In this document: positions 16,775 to 27,183 of the stretch, in pieces
Position numbering within the stretch: the stretch's first letter is position 1
How the letters are laid out: every line of letters begins with the position of its first letter
Assembly (NCBI GenBank): GCA_029012425.1
Contig: JAQXMB010000101.1
Span: 1 to 37,868 of the forward strand
DNA: 37,868 nt
Direction of reading: 5' to 3'
Source of the DNA: a bacterium
GTDB lineage: Bacteria > Bacillota > Clostridia > Lachnospirales > Lachnospiraceae
Made by a program: the position numbers and the translations under genes
Notes under the pieces: generated by a model
The model's input: the letters and a program-made list of their open reading frames with translations, nothing else
The model's database searches: none
Told to the model about the DNA's origin: nothing

Positions 16775-16783
16775 TCAGGTTTG

Positions 16784-17737
16784 ATGTTAGGAAATCTTAT
16801 TTTCAGCCTTCGGGCAACAATGCCCATTTTCCTTATGATGGTATTGGGCTATTATCTGAAAAAAATCAAATGGCTTGATGAGCAGACAACAAAGACGCTG
16901 AACAATCTGGTGTTCCGGGTGTTTCTTCCGGCACTGCTTTTTATGGATTTAGCGAAACAGGATTTCGGAGCGATCTGGGATACATCGTTTGTGCTGTTCT
17001 GCCTTGTGGCAACACTGCTTAGCATTGTGATATCTGCCGGCCTCTCCCTGCTATGCAAAGACCGGACAGATCGGGGAGAATTCATTCAGGCATCTTACCG
17101 AAGCGCCGCAGCGACGCTTGGAATCGCATTTATGACGAATATCTATGATAATGCAGCGATGGTTGCGCTGATGATCATCGGTTCTGTGCCAATTTACAAT
17201 ACAGTAGCGGTATTGGTACTGTCATTAACTTCGCCTGAGAGCACCGCGGAAAAGAATACAGTGGTGCTGATGAAAAAGACTTTGAAAAACATTGCGACCA
17301 ACCCGATTATTCTTGGAATACTGGTTGGACTAATCTGGTCGGTAGCAAAGCTGCCGCAGCCGCCAATTATGGAAAAATCGATTACATATCTCGGAAATAT
17401 CGCATCGCCCATGGCATTGATTGCGCTCGGCGCATCGTTCGAGTTTTCAGATGTCCGAAAAAAACTGGATGCAATACTTTTGGTCAATTTCAGTAAACTA
17501 TTCCTGTACTGCATGCTCTTTTTGCCGGTTGCCATCTGGCTGGGATATCGTGATGAAAAGCTTGTTGCTGCGCTGATTATGCTTGGATCTGCAACCACGA
17601 GCAGCTCCTTTATCATGGCAAAAAATATGGGACACAAAGGAACACTGTCGTCCTGTGCAGTCATGACAACCACATTGCTCAGTTCTTTTAGTCTTACGCT
17701 ATGGCTTTTTGTGTTAAAATCATTAGGATATATTTAA
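16784..17737 (+). CDS. AEC family transporter (auxin efflux carrier-like)
   Basis: 317 residues with about ten membrane segments in two repeats separated by a short loop near residues 145-165. The N-terminus (PIFLMMVLGYYLKKIKWLDE, then NNLVFRVFLPALLFMDL) and the second half (GNIASPMALIALGASFEFSD) are characteristic of bacterial AEC permeases, which carry organic acids such as malate or malonate. The substrate is not predictable. The ATG at 16784 is taken over the TTG three bases upstream. A weak hairpin follows the gene (GGGGATCCG near 17744 with CGGGTCCTC near 17767) without a T-run, so termination is uncertain. Confidence 0.88.
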   Translation: MLGNLIFSLRATMPIFLMMVLGYYLKKIKWLDEQTTKTLNNLVFRVFLPALLFMDLAKQDFGAIWDTSFVLFCLVATLLSIVISAGLSLLCKDRTDRGEFIQASYRSAAATLGIAFMTNIYDNAAMVALMIIGSVPIYNTVAVLVLSLTSPESTAEKNTVVLMKKTLKNIATNPIILGILVGLIWSVAKLPQPPIMEKSITYLGNIASPMALIALGASFEFSDVRKKLDAILLVNFSKLFLYCMLFLPVAIWLGYRDEKLVAALIMLGSATTSSSFIMAKNMGHKGTLSSCAVMTTTLLSSFSLTLWLFVLKSLGYI

Positions 17738-17776
17738 AATGAAGGGGATCCGTTTGAAAAATCAGGCGGGTCCTCA

Positions 17777-17805
17777 TTGCAATTGGACAACAAGCTATGT
17801 ATAAT
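17777..17805 (+). promoter_or_regulatory. promoter at the head of the long envelope/signalling cluster
   Basis: TTGCAA (17777-17782), 17 bp, TATAAT (17800-17805). It precedes the small DUF6472 gene by about 40 bp. Since the next twelve genes follow with very small gaps, this is the best candidate for the main promoter of the cluster. Confidence 0.65.
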
Positions 17806-17846
17806 AGCAATTGGTGGAGTTTATTACTTTACTATAGGAGAGTAAA

Positions 17847-18029
17847 ATGAAGGAAGTTTCAAATTGTGATTCGTGTGTGAATTATGCATATGATGAGGAT
17901 TATGAGTGCTATGTATGTGATATGAATCTCGACGAGGATGACATGGTACGATTTTTGACGGGCACTTTTGACAATTGCCCGTATTATCAGTTAGACAATG
18001 AATATTTGATTGTGCGGCACCAAATGTAA
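17847..18029 (+). CDS. small Cys-rich protein, DUF6472-like
   Basis: 60 residues with two CxxC pairs (C7/C10, C21/C24) and a further Cys44, spaced like a small zinc- or iron-binding fold. It is very acidic (EDYECYV, NLDEDDM) and ends NEYLIVRHQM. I recognise the pattern as the clostridial DUF6472 family; its function is not known to me. The ATG at 17847 follows AGGAGAG. It is the first gene after the promoter at 17777-17805 and lies 44 bp before the lysozyme gene. Confidence 0.75.
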   Translation: MKEVSNCDSCVNYAYDEDYECYVCDMNLDEDDMVRFLTGTFDNCPYYQLDNEYLIVRHQM

Positions 18030-18073
18030 ACGCATCAATCGTAGATATTATTAAGCAACACAATGGAGGAAAT

Positions 18074-19651
18074 ATGAAGAAACATTTACATAGAGCGGTA
18101 TGCTGTGGGCTGGTAGTGGCATTGACATGGTTGGGCACTACACCGTCTTTCGCTGATACCGCATCTTCCGGGGAGATTATCGAAATGGATGACATCCAGC
18201 CGATTGCACCGGAGGAAGGAACGACTGTGCCTGTAGATGAGATGACAGAACCGCAGCCTGAGACACTTGGAGTGCCGGTCATTCAATCGGTGAGTACAAC
18301 GAAGGAAGGTCTGGCCATCAATTGGGAGGAAGTGCCCGGTGCACAGGGATATGTCGTATGCCGCAGTACGGAGAAAAAGTCGGGATATAAGCGTATTTTC
18401 ACGGTTAAGGAGCAGATTACCGGTTGGGTTGATACAACAGTTGAACCCGGAACAAAGTATTACTATAAATTGCGTGCATATCGAAAAATAGATGGAAAAA
18501 CAGAGACTTCAGCCCGCTCGAAGGCCTGCTCGAAATGGACGGCTTCACCTGCGCCGGAGAATGTTACCGCTGTACAGGAAAGTGCAACAGGGGTTGGCGT
18601 TTCCTGGGATGCATCAAAGGCGGCTACACAGTATCGCGTTTATCGCGCGCCTGCCGGAAGTAAAACCTATACGAAGATTGCGACAAAATTGACGGAGTGT
18701 TTTTACACGGATACAGATGTTGTTGCCGGAGAGACCTATTCATATAAAATCGTGGCAGTGCATGGATCGCTGGTAAGCGGAAAGAGCAAGGAGGCTACGA
18801 TTCAGATAAGTAATATTGCAACGAATACAAGAACGCTTCTGCTTGGCCCGGGAGTGACAGCACAGCTTTCTGCAACAAGTGACCTGGAAGGTAAGCCTGT
18901 GTGGGAAAGTCAGGACGAGGCGATTGCCCGTGTCAGCGCGGACGGACTGGTGGAAGGTGTTGCGCCGGGAGTCACGCATATTTATGTAACGATTGGCGGA
19001 GCGATTGCGTCTGTTAAGGTTACTGTGACCGACTGTGCAGTGAATGGAATAGATGTTTCCCGCTGGCAGCAGACAATCAACTGGAATAAGGTGAAAGAAT
19101 CCGGAGTAAAATTTGCCATGCTTCGGTTGGCGTATTCCCAATTAACAGACAGTGAGTTTGAAAACTATTACCTTGGCGCGACAAATGCCGGAATTCCGGT
19201 TGGCGTGTATTGCTACACAAAGGCAAAGACGGTGGAAGACGGAGTGGCAGAGGCGCAGAATCTGATTGAAGTGCTTGACGGAAGACCGCTTACCTATCCG
19301 ATTGCACTGGATTTGGAGGACGGAAAGATACTTCAGAACATGTCTCAGGCAAAGCGGGCAGAGCTGATTACAACCTTTAAGGAAATTGTCGAGGATGCAG
19401 GATATCAGTTTGTGCTGTATGCAAATCTGAACTGGTTGAACTATTATGTGGATCAGCAGATGTTGGAGGATAACGATGTTGATATCTGGATTGCGCGGTA
19501 TCGTGACCAGAGCCTTGGACACGGATATACCGGAAACGGGAATGTGCGTCTGTGGCAGTATACAGATAAGGGAGAGATTGATGGAATCCTAGATCCCTCC
19601 GGGAAATATATCAAAGTGGACTTGGATGTGAATTATGAGGAATATTTCTAA
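18074..19651 (+). CDS. secreted GH25 lysozyme with Fn3 and Ig-like domains
   Basis: 525 residues. A signal peptide ends near PSFA-D (residue 27). Then come an acidic linker, two fibronectin type III-like domains (~68-155 and ~157-245), a Big2-like Ig domain (~250-320), and a GH25 muramidase domain (~324-525). The GH25 residues are seen in NGIDVSRWQ (Asp327) and ALDLED (Asp413, Glu415, the DxE pair). The enzyme should cut between N-acetylmuramic acid and N-acetylglucosamine in peptidoglycan outside the cell; the Fn3 and Ig domains probably position it in the wall. GGAGGAAAT precedes the ATG. Its last 17 bases overlap the glutamate racemase gene. Confidence 0.92.
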   Translation: MKKHLHRAVCCGLVVALTWLGTTPSFADTASSGEIIEMDDIQPIAPEEGTTVPVDEMTEPQPETLGVPVIQSVSTTKEGLAINWEEVPGAQGYVVCRSTEKKSGYKRIFTVKEQITGWVDTTVEPGTKYYYKLRAYRKIDGKTETSARSKACSKWTASPAPENVTAVQESATGVGVSWDASKAATQYRVYRAPAGSKTYTKIATKLTECFYTDTDVVAGETYSYKIVAVHGSLVSGKSKEATIQISNIATNTRTLLLGPGVTAQLSATSDLEGKPVWESQDEAIARVSADGLVEGVAPGVTHIYVTIGGAIASVKVTVTDCAVNGIDVSRWQQTINWNKVKESGVKFAMLRLAYSQLTDSEFENYYLGATNAGIPVGVYCYTKAKTVEDGVAEAQNLIEVLDGRPLTYPIALDLEDGKILQNMSQAKRAELITTFKEIVEDAGYQFVLYANLNWLNYYVDQQMLEDNDVDIWIARYRDQSLGHGYTGNGNVRLWQYTDKGEIDGILDPSGKYIKVDLDVNYEEYF

Positions 19652-20420
19652 GGATGCACCAATTGGCGTCTTTGATTCAGGTGTGGGAGGTATCAGTATT
19701 CTCAAAGAACTGATAAGAATCCTTCCGAATGAAAACTATATCTATCGCGGAGATTCCGCAAATGCACCGTATGGACTAAAGTCGTTGGAACAGGTGCGCG
19801 AATTGACATTTCAGCATACAAAGGAACTGCTCGAAGAAGGGGCAAAGGCAATTGTTGTTGCATGTAATACAGCGACAAGCGCAGCCGTGCGCAGCATGAG
19901 AGGGATGTATCCGGACTTGCCGCTTGTTGGAATCGAACCGGCGCTAAAACCGGCTGCTTTGCAGAAGGAGCATCCAAAGGTTGTCGTCATGGCAACGCCC
20001 ATGACGATTCGCGAAGAAAAATTTCAGTCGCTGATGAAGCGGTTTGAAGATCAGGCACAGATTTTTCCGTTGCCGTGTCCCGGACTTATGGAGTTTGTGG
20101 AAGCAGGTGAATTAGAGGGAGAACGACTGGAGCGATTTTTGGAGGAACTGCTTTCCCCTTATTTAGAAAAAAATATCGATTCCATTGTGCTTGGCTGTAC
20201 CCATTATCCGTTTGTCAAAAAAACAATTCAGCGATTGGCAGGAGACCGGGTAACCATATTTGATGGTGGAGCCGGTACAGCGAGACGGATGAAATCTTTG
20301 CTGGAACAGGCAAATTTGCTTAACCCATCTGATGAAGAGGGGTTTGTTCAGTTTGAGAACAGTCTCGGGACGGAGGAAAAATTTGTACAGTGCGAAACAC
20401 TGTTACAGTGGGAGATTTAA
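19635..20420 (+). CDS. murI: glutamate racemase
   Basis: 261 residues, normal for MurI. The motifs are complete: GVFDSGVGGISIL (Asp14, Ser15), YRGDSANAPYG, the first catalytic Cys77 in VACNTATSA, and the second, Cys188, in LGCTHYPF. It makes D-glutamate from L-glutamate in the cytoplasm for peptidoglycan precursors. The start lies within the end of the lysozyme gene in another frame and has only a weak ribosome site, so translation may depend on coupling. The secreted transglutaminase-like gene follows after 3 bp. Confidence 0.95.
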   Translation: MRNISKDAPIGVFDSGVGGISILKELIRILPNENYIYRGDSANAPYGLKSLEQVRELTFQHTKELLEEGAKAIVVACNTATSAAVRSMRGMYPDLPLVGIEPALKPAALQKEHPKVVVMATPMTIREEKFQSLMKRFEDQAQIFPLPCPGLMEFVEAGELEGERLERFLEELLSPYLEKNIDSIVLGCTHYPFVKKTIQRLAGDRVTIFDGGAGTARRMKSLLEQANLLNPSDEEGFVQFENSLGTEEKFVQCETLLQWEI

Positions 20421-20423
20421 TAA

Positions 20424-21899
20424 ATGAATAGAAAGAAACAGATATCACGGCTGACCAAGGCGTTTGCCGTGATTATGATGGCAATACAGCTTGCCTTTAC
20501 AGGTGCCGTGCCGGCAAGCGCTTCGACTGTCTGTGCGGTAACCACGGAGTGGGAGCAGTTTCAGTGGGACTGCTACAGCAATGACTACTATTACAGTAAG
20601 CTTTCAGAAGAAGAGCAGGAACTGTATGAAAAACTGGATGCCGTCTGCGGACAACTGTTAGAGTCAAATAAGGACGCAAATGTTTACAGTGTTAAGGGCG
20701 TAACACGCTATGGAACACCGATGGTTGATACAACAGACCTTTCCAAAACACAGATTGAGAAAGTTCAGACTGCATTTTTATATTCCAACCCGCAGTATTA
20801 TTTTTTGAATACCATTCGATATACTACAAAAAACAAATGTGCACTTGGAATTTACGAAGCATTTGTTTCGGGAAGTGTGCGGACAAAAGCGAATGCACGG
20901 GTCGAAAAGCAACTGAAGCAACTGCAAAAGCAGGTTATGGAATCAGAATATCTGTATGAGACGGAAAAAAGTATTCACGATGTTCTCCGAAACAATATTC
21001 GATATGGGGACGATACGCTCATTACAAAGGACTCCAGTGACAAGAAATTCTATCAAACGATTTATGGCGGCTTAATCAACAAAGAAACCGTGTGTGCCGG
21101 ATATACGAAGCTGTATGTGGCACTTTGCAATTATTTTCATATTGATTGTATTGCGATTAACAGTAAATCACATGCGTGGAATATGGTGCGTTATGGAGAA
21201 AACTGGTATCATGTAGATGTGACCTGGGATGAAAATACTGATTCAGAAATGTTTTTTCATTTGACTACCGGTCAGTTATTGTCAAAGGATCAAAAACAAT
21301 CGCATGTTGCGCACGGATTTTGGAGTGGATTGGCACCGGAGGCTGATGTGACATTCGACGAATCGCTGCAGACCTGGAAAGGCTTGAAAATGCCGGAGGT
21401 AACAGTAACATATACCGCAAGCGGATTGACAATCAATATGAGCGCGACAGAGGGGGATGTATATTACTCGCTCGACGGAACGCATCCGACGGAGGACGAT
21501 ATTTATACACATCCGGTTGTGCTGAATGATGCCGGAACCTACCGATTGACTGCCGTGGCAAAGAAGGACGGATATGCGGACAGCTGTTTTTTGATTATTC
21601 CTGTGCGAATCGCACCGGGTACAGCTTCCATTACTAAGGCAGTAAATGCGTCGGGAAATAAGATCCGGGTGCAGTATCGTTCGAGTGAAGCGTGCGATGG
21701 CTATGAGATCAGCTATGCTTCGAAAAAGGATTTCCGTAACCAGAAAACAGCCAAGGTGACCGGCAAGACGGTTACCATTAAGAAGCTGAAAAAGAATACA
21801 GCCTATTATGTTCGCGTTCGGGCATATCGCAAAGATGTAAATGGCAAACTGTATTACACATCTTATTCTAAGGTGAAGAAAGTCGTTGTAACAAAATAG
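20424..21899 (+). CDS. secreted transglutaminase-like protein with C-terminal CHB_HEX/Fn3 domains
   Basis: 491 residues. A signal peptide ends around ASAS (residue 34). A helical region leads to a transglutaminase-like core with Cys224 in ETVCAGYTKLYVALC, His250 in KSHAWNMV and Asp265 in WYHVDVTWD, a complete triad. The C-terminal part has a chitobiase-type domain (VYYSLDGTHPTEDD, ~340-395) and a terminal Fn3-like domain (~400-491). This family may act as peptidases or crosslinkers on surface proteins; the activity is not known. GGGAG lies ahead of the ATG, and the gene sits directly after murI. Confidence 0.85.
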   Translation: MNRKKQISRLTKAFAVIMMAIQLAFTGAVPASASTVCAVTTEWEQFQWDCYSNDYYYSKLSEEEQELYEKLDAVCGQLLESNKDANVYSVKGVTRYGTPMVDTTDLSKTQIEKVQTAFLYSNPQYYFLNTIRYTTKNKCALGIYEAFVSGSVRTKANARVEKQLKQLQKQVMESEYLYETEKSIHDVLRNNIRYGDDTLITKDSSDKKFYQTIYGGLINKETVCAGYTKLYVALCNYFHIDCIAINSKSHAWNMVRYGENWYHVDVTWDENTDSEMFFHLTTGQLLSKDQKQSHVAHGFWSGLAPEADVTFDESLQTWKGLKMPEVTVTYTASGLTINMSATEGDVYYSLDGTHPTEDDIYTHPVVLNDAGTYRLTAVAKKDGYADSCFLIIPVRIAPGTASITKAVNASGNKIRVQYRSSEACDGYEISYASKKDFRNQKTAKVTGKTVTIKKLKKNTAYYVRVRAYRKDVNGKLYYTSYSKVKKVVVTK

Positions 21900-21952
21900 A
21901 GAATAAGTAACCGAAGTAACATGACAGATTTACAAAATAAGAGAGAGACGCC

Positions 21953-23983
21953 ATGGCAAATAAAACCAGACAGAAAATCCAAAAACTGAAGAAAAAGAAG
22001 GTGTGGCCTTCCATTCTGTTCATGCTCATTTTTTTGATGCTTTTTGCATTCCTTGTTATTTTGGGAATTGAGATTGCAATCCATTATCTGATCAATGGGA
22101 AGCTGGAAGAGTTCTCAAAAGAGACAGCTGCCGTTCAGACCGTTATCGATTCCCACATCGACGAAGGCGAACATATCGAAACGATTGTGAGGAAGATGCA
22201 GCAGGAAAGTGACGATTTCATTGAGCTGTATGTGTTAAACAAGGAAGGTCAGGAATTGATCTCTACCGGAAAAAGCAAGCCGGATTTTGGCAGGGTGATT
22301 CATTATGAAGGGGATAGAATGTATGTCCTTGTGGCAGACAGCAATATGAAAATTGATTCCGAGAAGCATATCTCCCAAATTGTTGGAATGTCTCTGCCTG
22401 AACTGCTTACGACTCCGTTTGAGGAAAGACCGGATGCATTTTCAAAAGAACTGTGGATGCGTCAGCCGATTATTCATCAGGAGTACTGGCTCAGACTGCC
22501 GATGCAGCACACCTGCTATCAGGTATATGCAAAGTGCGCCCTGACGGTTTCCAGACAGGCGATGATGACGATGGAGCTGGGCGGACTTTTTGTGCTGTTT
22601 CTGTTACTGATGCCGTTGATCTATCTGCTTGTGAATCTGATATCTACTGTGCGTATGCAGCGTCAGCTGACACAGATTTTATATATGGATCCGGTGACCG
22701 GCGGACATAACTGGTATTACTTCAACTCAAAGGTCGGATATCAGCTCTCCTGTCGCTCGGCGGCACGAAGGAGCTATGCACTTGTGGATTTACATATGAT
22801 GCATTATCAGAATTACTGTGCCTGCTATGGAACGGCGGAAGGTGAAAATCTTTTAGAGGCAATCAATGAGTTCCTTAGCACGCGTCTTGCAAGAAGAGAA
22901 TATTATGCGCGTCATGAGGGCGCAGATTTTGCGATGCTTTTTGAATGTCCGAGCGAAGAGGATTGTACAAGGAGACTCCGGACACTGATGGCAGAGCTGC
23001 CCGGCTTGAAACCGGATAAGCTGGCACATTTCCGCGCGGGTGTCTACATGATTGACCCGGCAGAACAGCCGGATCGTTTCCGTATTGCGACAAGAAAACA
23101 TGTGGATGTCGACCAGATGTACAGCTATGCAATGGCTGCACGAACCACGGCATCCGGACAGAACCGGACACAGATCTCTTACTTTAATCAGCTGCTTTTG
23201 GAGCAGCAGAACTGGGAGCGCTGGGTAGAGGACGAAATTGATACCGCTTTGATCTCAGATGAATTTAAGGTATATTTGCAGCCGAAATACAACCCCACGA
23301 ATAATCGCCTTGTTGGTGCAGAAGCGCTGGTTCGCTGGATCAGTCCGGAGCGGGGAATGATTACGCCTAACCGCTTCATCCCGATTTTTGAGGCAAATGG
23401 TGGAATTATGAAGCTGGATGACTACATGATTTCCCATGTAGCAAAATTGCAGGCGCAGTGGAGTATTGAAGGTAGAAAAACGGTGCCTATTTCAGTTAAT
23501 GTATCGCGGGTACATTTTTCTGTGGATAATCTTGCAGAGCATATTCGTGAACTTGTCGATGCCTATGGCCCGAAGCATGATCTGATTGAGCTTGAGGTGA
23601 CAGAGAGTGCGTTCTTTGATGATAAGAACTCCCTTATTCAGACGGTCGAGCAGCTGAAGGCATATGGATTTGCTGTCTCGATGGACGATTTCGGTGCAGG
23701 ATATTCTTCTTTGAATTCTCTGAAAGATATTCGGCTCGATGTTCTCAAACTGGATGGAGAGTTTTTCCGGGGAGATGATTCTCAGGGAAGAGGACGAATT
23801 GTTGTACAGGAGGCAGTCATGCTCGCACGGGCGCTCAACATGCGAGTTGTTGCAGAGGGAATCGAAGAAAAGGAACAGGCTGACTTTTTGGCAAGTATCG
23901 GTTGCGATATGATTCAGGGATACTACTATGCAAGACCGATGCCGGTGGATGAGTTTGTGGAACTCATGGAACGCGATGCATAA
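21953..23983 (+). CDS. membrane EAL-type c-di-GMP phosphodiesterase with degenerate GGDEF
   Basis: 676 residues. Two helices (~20-42 and ~208-230) flank an extracellular sensor region. A GGDEF-like domain follows, but the catalytic loop reads EGADF (322-326), so cyclase activity is not expected. The EAL domain looks intact: EALVRW (457-462), NVS at ~516, Glu548 in LELEVTES, DDFGAGYSS (578-586), Lys599, and the late EGIEEKEQ and QGYYYARPMP. It should hydrolyse c-di-GMP in response to an outside signal, with the dead GGDEF domain perhaps binding GTP or acting as a regulator. The hybrid kinase gene is 26 bp downstream. Confidence 0.92.
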   Translation: MANKTRQKIQKLKKKKVWPSILFMLIFLMLFAFLVILGIEIAIHYLINGKLEEFSKETAAVQTVIDSHIDEGEHIETIVRKMQQESDDFIELYVLNKEGQELISTGKSKPDFGRVIHYEGDRMYVLVADSNMKIDSEKHISQIVGMSLPELLTTPFEERPDAFSKELWMRQPIIHQEYWLRLPMQHTCYQVYAKCALTVSRQAMMTMELGGLFVLFLLLMPLIYLLVNLISTVRMQRQLTQILYMDPVTGGHNWYYFNSKVGYQLSCRSAARRSYALVDLHMMHYQNYCACYGTAEGENLLEAINEFLSTRLARREYYARHEGADFAMLFECPSEEDCTRRLRTLMAELPGLKPDKLAHFRAGVYMIDPAEQPDRFRIATRKHVDVDQMYSYAMAARTTASGQNRTQISYFNQLLLEQQNWERWVEDEIDTALISDEFKVYLQPKYNPTNNRLVGAEALVRWISPERGMITPNRFIPIFEANGGIMKLDDYMISHVAKLQAQWSIEGRKTVPISVNVSRVHFSVDNLAEHIRELVDAYGPKHDLIELEVTESAFFDDKNSLIQTVEQLKAYGFAVSMDDFGAGYSSLNSLKDIRLDVLKLDGEFFRGDDSQGRGRIVVQEAVMLARALNMRVVAEGIEEKEQADFLASIGCDMIQGYYYARPMPVDEFVELMERDA

Positions 23984-24009
23984 ATTGCAGAGAGGAATGA
24001 GGTGCAAAG

Positions 24010-27000
24010 ATGTATACATTGCTAATGGCAATTAATTATATAGGAATCGTTTATCTGCTCATCGCAATCGGGCGTGTGGCAAAGCAACGACAGTCAAAGC
24101 TTCAGATGCTGGTTCTTCTTGTAATGGTAGCCACACTGATAAACTTTGTGGGTTATTCATTCGAGATGCGCGCGAAAACACTCGAACAGGCAGTTTTGGC
24201 GGTAAAGCTGCTGTATCTTGGAAAGCCATTTATTATTATGGGCATGTTCCTGTTTGTTATGGAGTACTGCAGAGTCAATATTCCGGCCAGACTGGTGCGT
24301 ATCCTTGAGGTTATTCATGCCGGTGTGTTTCTGCTTGTTTTCACCTGTGAAAAGCAAAGATTGTTTTACAGCGATATACAGTTTGTGCAACAGGGAATTT
24401 TCCCGCACTTAAAGCTCGGACACGGACCGGCCTATCTGGTGTATCATGCCGGAGTAGTCGGCTATCTCATATTTATGTTTCTGATCTGCCTGAAACGATA
24501 TTACAGCTCGAAAAATGAGTTTCAGCGTATGCAGCTGAAGCGGCTCATGAATATGTTTGGTATTATGTTCAGCGGATTCGCATTGTTTATGTTTGGTGTA
24601 ACCGGCGGATATGATGCAACGCTTGTCTCCTATCTGATTTGTACATTTATGCTGGTAGATGCAGTTACAAAAGGAAGAATGCTTGATACGCTGGCGATTG
24701 CGAAGGATATGGCCGTTGATGAGCTTTCTGATGGATTGATTGTATTGGACCAGGATAACGCATTGCTGTACCGGAACCATCAGGTGGATGAGCTTTGGGA
24801 TTTGTCGATCCCGTCTACCAATCAGGCAATTTGGAACAAGTTAGACGATTGTATTATTGACAGCAGGAATCTCGAGCGTAATCGCAGGGTTTATGAGGTG
24901 AGCAGCCGACTGCTGACCTATGACAATCTGTATTACGGCAAGATGTATGTTCTTCGAGATGTAACAGAAGGTTTTCATTATGCACAGCATGTTACGGATC
25001 AGGCGAAAATCATGCAGGCGCTCAAGGAACAGGCTGAGGCTGCTAACCAGGCAAAATCAAGCTTCGTATCCAACATGTCGCATGAGATTCGTACACCGAT
25101 GAATGCGATTGTCGGAATGACAGAGATTTTACTTCGTGAGGATTTATCACCGCAGAATCGGGGATATTTGAATAATATCCGAAGCTCCGGAAAGGCATTG
25201 CTGAATATCATCAACGATATCCTTGATTTCTCGAAGGTTGAATCCGGAAAACTGGAGTTGTTTGAAGAAGAATATCGGCCGATGTCGTTACTCAGTGATC
25301 TGAGTATGATTTTCCTGACGCGAGTCGGAGAAAAGCCGGTGGAGATTCTTTTTGATATCGATGAGAATCTGCCGGAGTGCATCTACGGTGATGTACTTCG
25401 TATTCGACAGGTTATTGTGAACCTGATGAACAATGCGATCAAGTTTACCGAAGCGGGATATGTTAAGCTGAAGATTTCCGTGGCGAAGGAAAGTGAGTAT
25501 GATCTGGTGTTGTTCGTCTCCGTAAAAGACAGTGGACAGGGAATCAAGCCGGAGGATCTCGGTAAACTGTTTAATTCCTTCTCACAGGTAGACAGTAAGA
25601 AAAACAGAAATATTGAGGGAACGGGTCTTGGACTTGCCATTTCCAAACAGCTTGTTGAGATGATGGGTGGAACGATCGGTGTGCGAAGCGTATATGGAGA
25701 GGGAAGTGAGTTTTACTTCAACATTCATCAAAAGCGCGTAAGTCCGGAGCTTGCGACGGTATTAAAACCGTCAAAACGCCTGCCTCGCCGTGTGGCCGGT
25801 CTCTTTATGGCAGAACCGCTCAACGGAAATCTGTTGCGGCTGTGTGAGCAGTTTGGTATCGACTATATCGCCTGCGATGAGTCCGGATGCCCGACAGAAG
25901 CAGTCGAATACTACTTTACGGATATACCCTGTGCAGAGCATTATGAGGTGGCAGAGAACAAAGAGATTTTTGGAAATGTTGTTGTACTTCGAAACCCGTT
26001 GCTTGAAAAATGCGAGATTCCCGGAACCATGAATGTCAATAAGCCGCTGTATACCATGAATTTTGTACAGCTTTTGAATTATGAGCCGCTTGAACAGGCA
26101 TGGTTTGATGAAGAAACACAGGATTTCTGTGCACCGGATGCGAAGATTTTGATTGTCGATGACAATGAGATGAACCTGAAGGTGGCAGTTGGATTGCTTG
26201 AGCCGCTTGGCATGCAGATTGATGTAGCCAATAGCGGAAAGAGAGCGATTCAGTTATTGGAGAAGAAACAGTATCATATCATATTTATGGACCACATGAT
26301 GCCGGTGATGGATGGCGTGGAGACTACACAACATATTCGCGAAATGGACGGAGAATACTTCAAGAATGTGCCGATTATTGCTCTTTCCGCCAATGCACTT
26401 GCCGATGCGAGAGCGCAGTTTGTTGAAGCCGGCATGGATGATTTTGTTGCAAAGCCGATTGACATTAAAGTGATTTCCGGAAAGATTCGCCAGTATTTGC
26501 CGAGAGAGCTTGTGATAAAAGGAACGGCTCCAAATCCTGTTTCAGATCAGACGATAGAAGAGACGCAGACGAAGGTGGAGGAAGCTTATCCTGCGCTTGG
26601 CGACATTGATGCAGAGGAAGGCATTCGCTGTTGTGGAAGCAGAAAGCTTTGGGAAGAACTGCTCGGTGATTTCTACAAGCTGATTGATGTGAAAGCAAAT
26701 AAAATAGAGCAGTGTCTTGCCGATGGACTGATTCATGACTACCAGATAGAAGTACATGCACAGAAGAATACTGCTCGTATGATTGGCGAGAAGGAATTGT
26801 CTGAATGGTTTATGCGGATGGAAGACGGTGCAAATCGACAGGATGTAGCCCTCTTGGAGGCTGAGACTCCCGCACTGCTGGAAAAATACAGAAGTTACAA
26901 GGCGATCCTTGAACCCATTGCGAGGGCGCAACGAAACAGTGAGCAAAAGCAGGTTTCTACTGAGAAGCTTTGTGAACTGTTACATACCATTCACGATGCG

Positions 27001-27171
27001 ATCGATCAGTTTGACATTGACGGAGCGGATGAAGCAATGAAAGAGTTGGAAAGCTGCAGCATCCCGTCCGAGTGTGAGGCACTCATGGATACGCTTCGGG
27101 TAAATATGGCTGATGTTATGATGGACGAAATACTGACAACCACGGATGAGATGATGAAGCTGCTGTCATAA
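24010..27171 (+). CDS. hybrid histidine kinase with receiver and HPt domains
   Basis: 1053 residues. The N-terminal ~220 residues form a seven-helix membrane sensor, followed by a PAS-like segment (~228-325). The kinase core has His358 in [18 protein letters not shown], an N box [10 protein letters not shown] (471-480), DSGQGI (507-512) and [14 protein letters not shown] short divergent segment leads to a receiver domain (Asp717/718, phospho-acceptor Asp761 in [11 protein letters not shown], Lys815), then an HPt domain with His916 in [12 protein letters not shown]. All phosphorelay residues are present, so it could phosphorylate the regulator encoded 12 bp downstream. The signal is unknown. 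Confidence 0.93.
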   Translation: MYTLLMAINYIGIVYLLIAIGRVAKQRQSKLQMLVLLVMVATLINFVGYSFEMRAKTLEQAVLAVKLLYLGKPFIIMGMFLFVMEYCRVNIPARLVRILEVIHAGVFLLVFTCEKQRLFYSDIQFVQQGIFPHLKLGHGPAYLVYHAGVVGYLIFMFLICLKRYYSSKNEFQRMQLKRLMNMFGIMFSGFALFMFGVTGGYDATLVSYLICTFMLVDAVTKGRMLDTLAIAKDMAVDELSDGLIVLDQDNALLYRNHQVDELWDLSIPSTNQAIWNKLDDCIIDSRNLERNRRVYEVSSRLLTYDNLYYGKMYVLRDVTEGFHYAQHVTDQAKIMQALKEQAEAANQAKSSFVSNMSHEIRTPMNAIVGMTEILLREDLSPQNRGYLNNIRSSGKALLNIINDILDFSKVESGKLELFEEEYRPMSLLSDLSMIFLTRVGEKPVEILFDIDENLPECIYGDVLRIRQVIVNLMNNAIKFTEAGYVKLKISVAKESEYDLVLFVSVKDSGQGIKPEDLGKLFNSFSQVDSKKNRNIEGTGLGLAISKQLVEMMGGTIGVRSVYGEGSEFYFNIHQKRVSPELATVLKPSKRLPRRVAGLFMAEPLNGNLLRLCEQFGIDYIACDESGCPTEAVEYYFTDIPCAEHYEVAENKEIFGNVVVLRNPLLEKCEIPGTMNVNKPLYTMNFVQLLNYEPLEQAWFDEETQDFCAPDAKILIVDDNEMNLKVAVGLLEPLGMQIDVANSGKRAIQLLEKKQYHIIFMDHMMPVMDGVETTQHIREMDGEYFKNVPIIALSANALADARAQFVEAGMDDFVAKPIDIKVISGKIRQYLPRELVIKGTAPNPVSDQTIEETQTKVEEAYPALGDIDAEEGIRCCGSRKLWEELLGDFYKLIDVKANKIEQCLADGLIHDYQIEVHAQKNTARMIGEKELSEWFMRMEDGANRQDVALLEAETPALLEKYRSYKAILEPIARAQRNSEQKQVSTEKLCELLHTIHDAIDQFDIDGADEAMKELESCSIPSECEALMDTLRVNMADVMMDEILTTTDEMMKLLS

Positions 27172-27183
27172 AAGGAGGTTAAC

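Noticed and set aside
17738-17846. c-di-GMP riboswitch before the signalling cluster
   Set aside because: No conserved GEMM core or tetraloop arrangement was seen; the stretch holds a promoter and a weak hairpin only.
21953-23983. Bifunctional diguanylate cyclase/phosphodiesterase
   Set aside because: The GGDEF loop is EGADF, which lacks needed residues, so only the EAL activity is supported.
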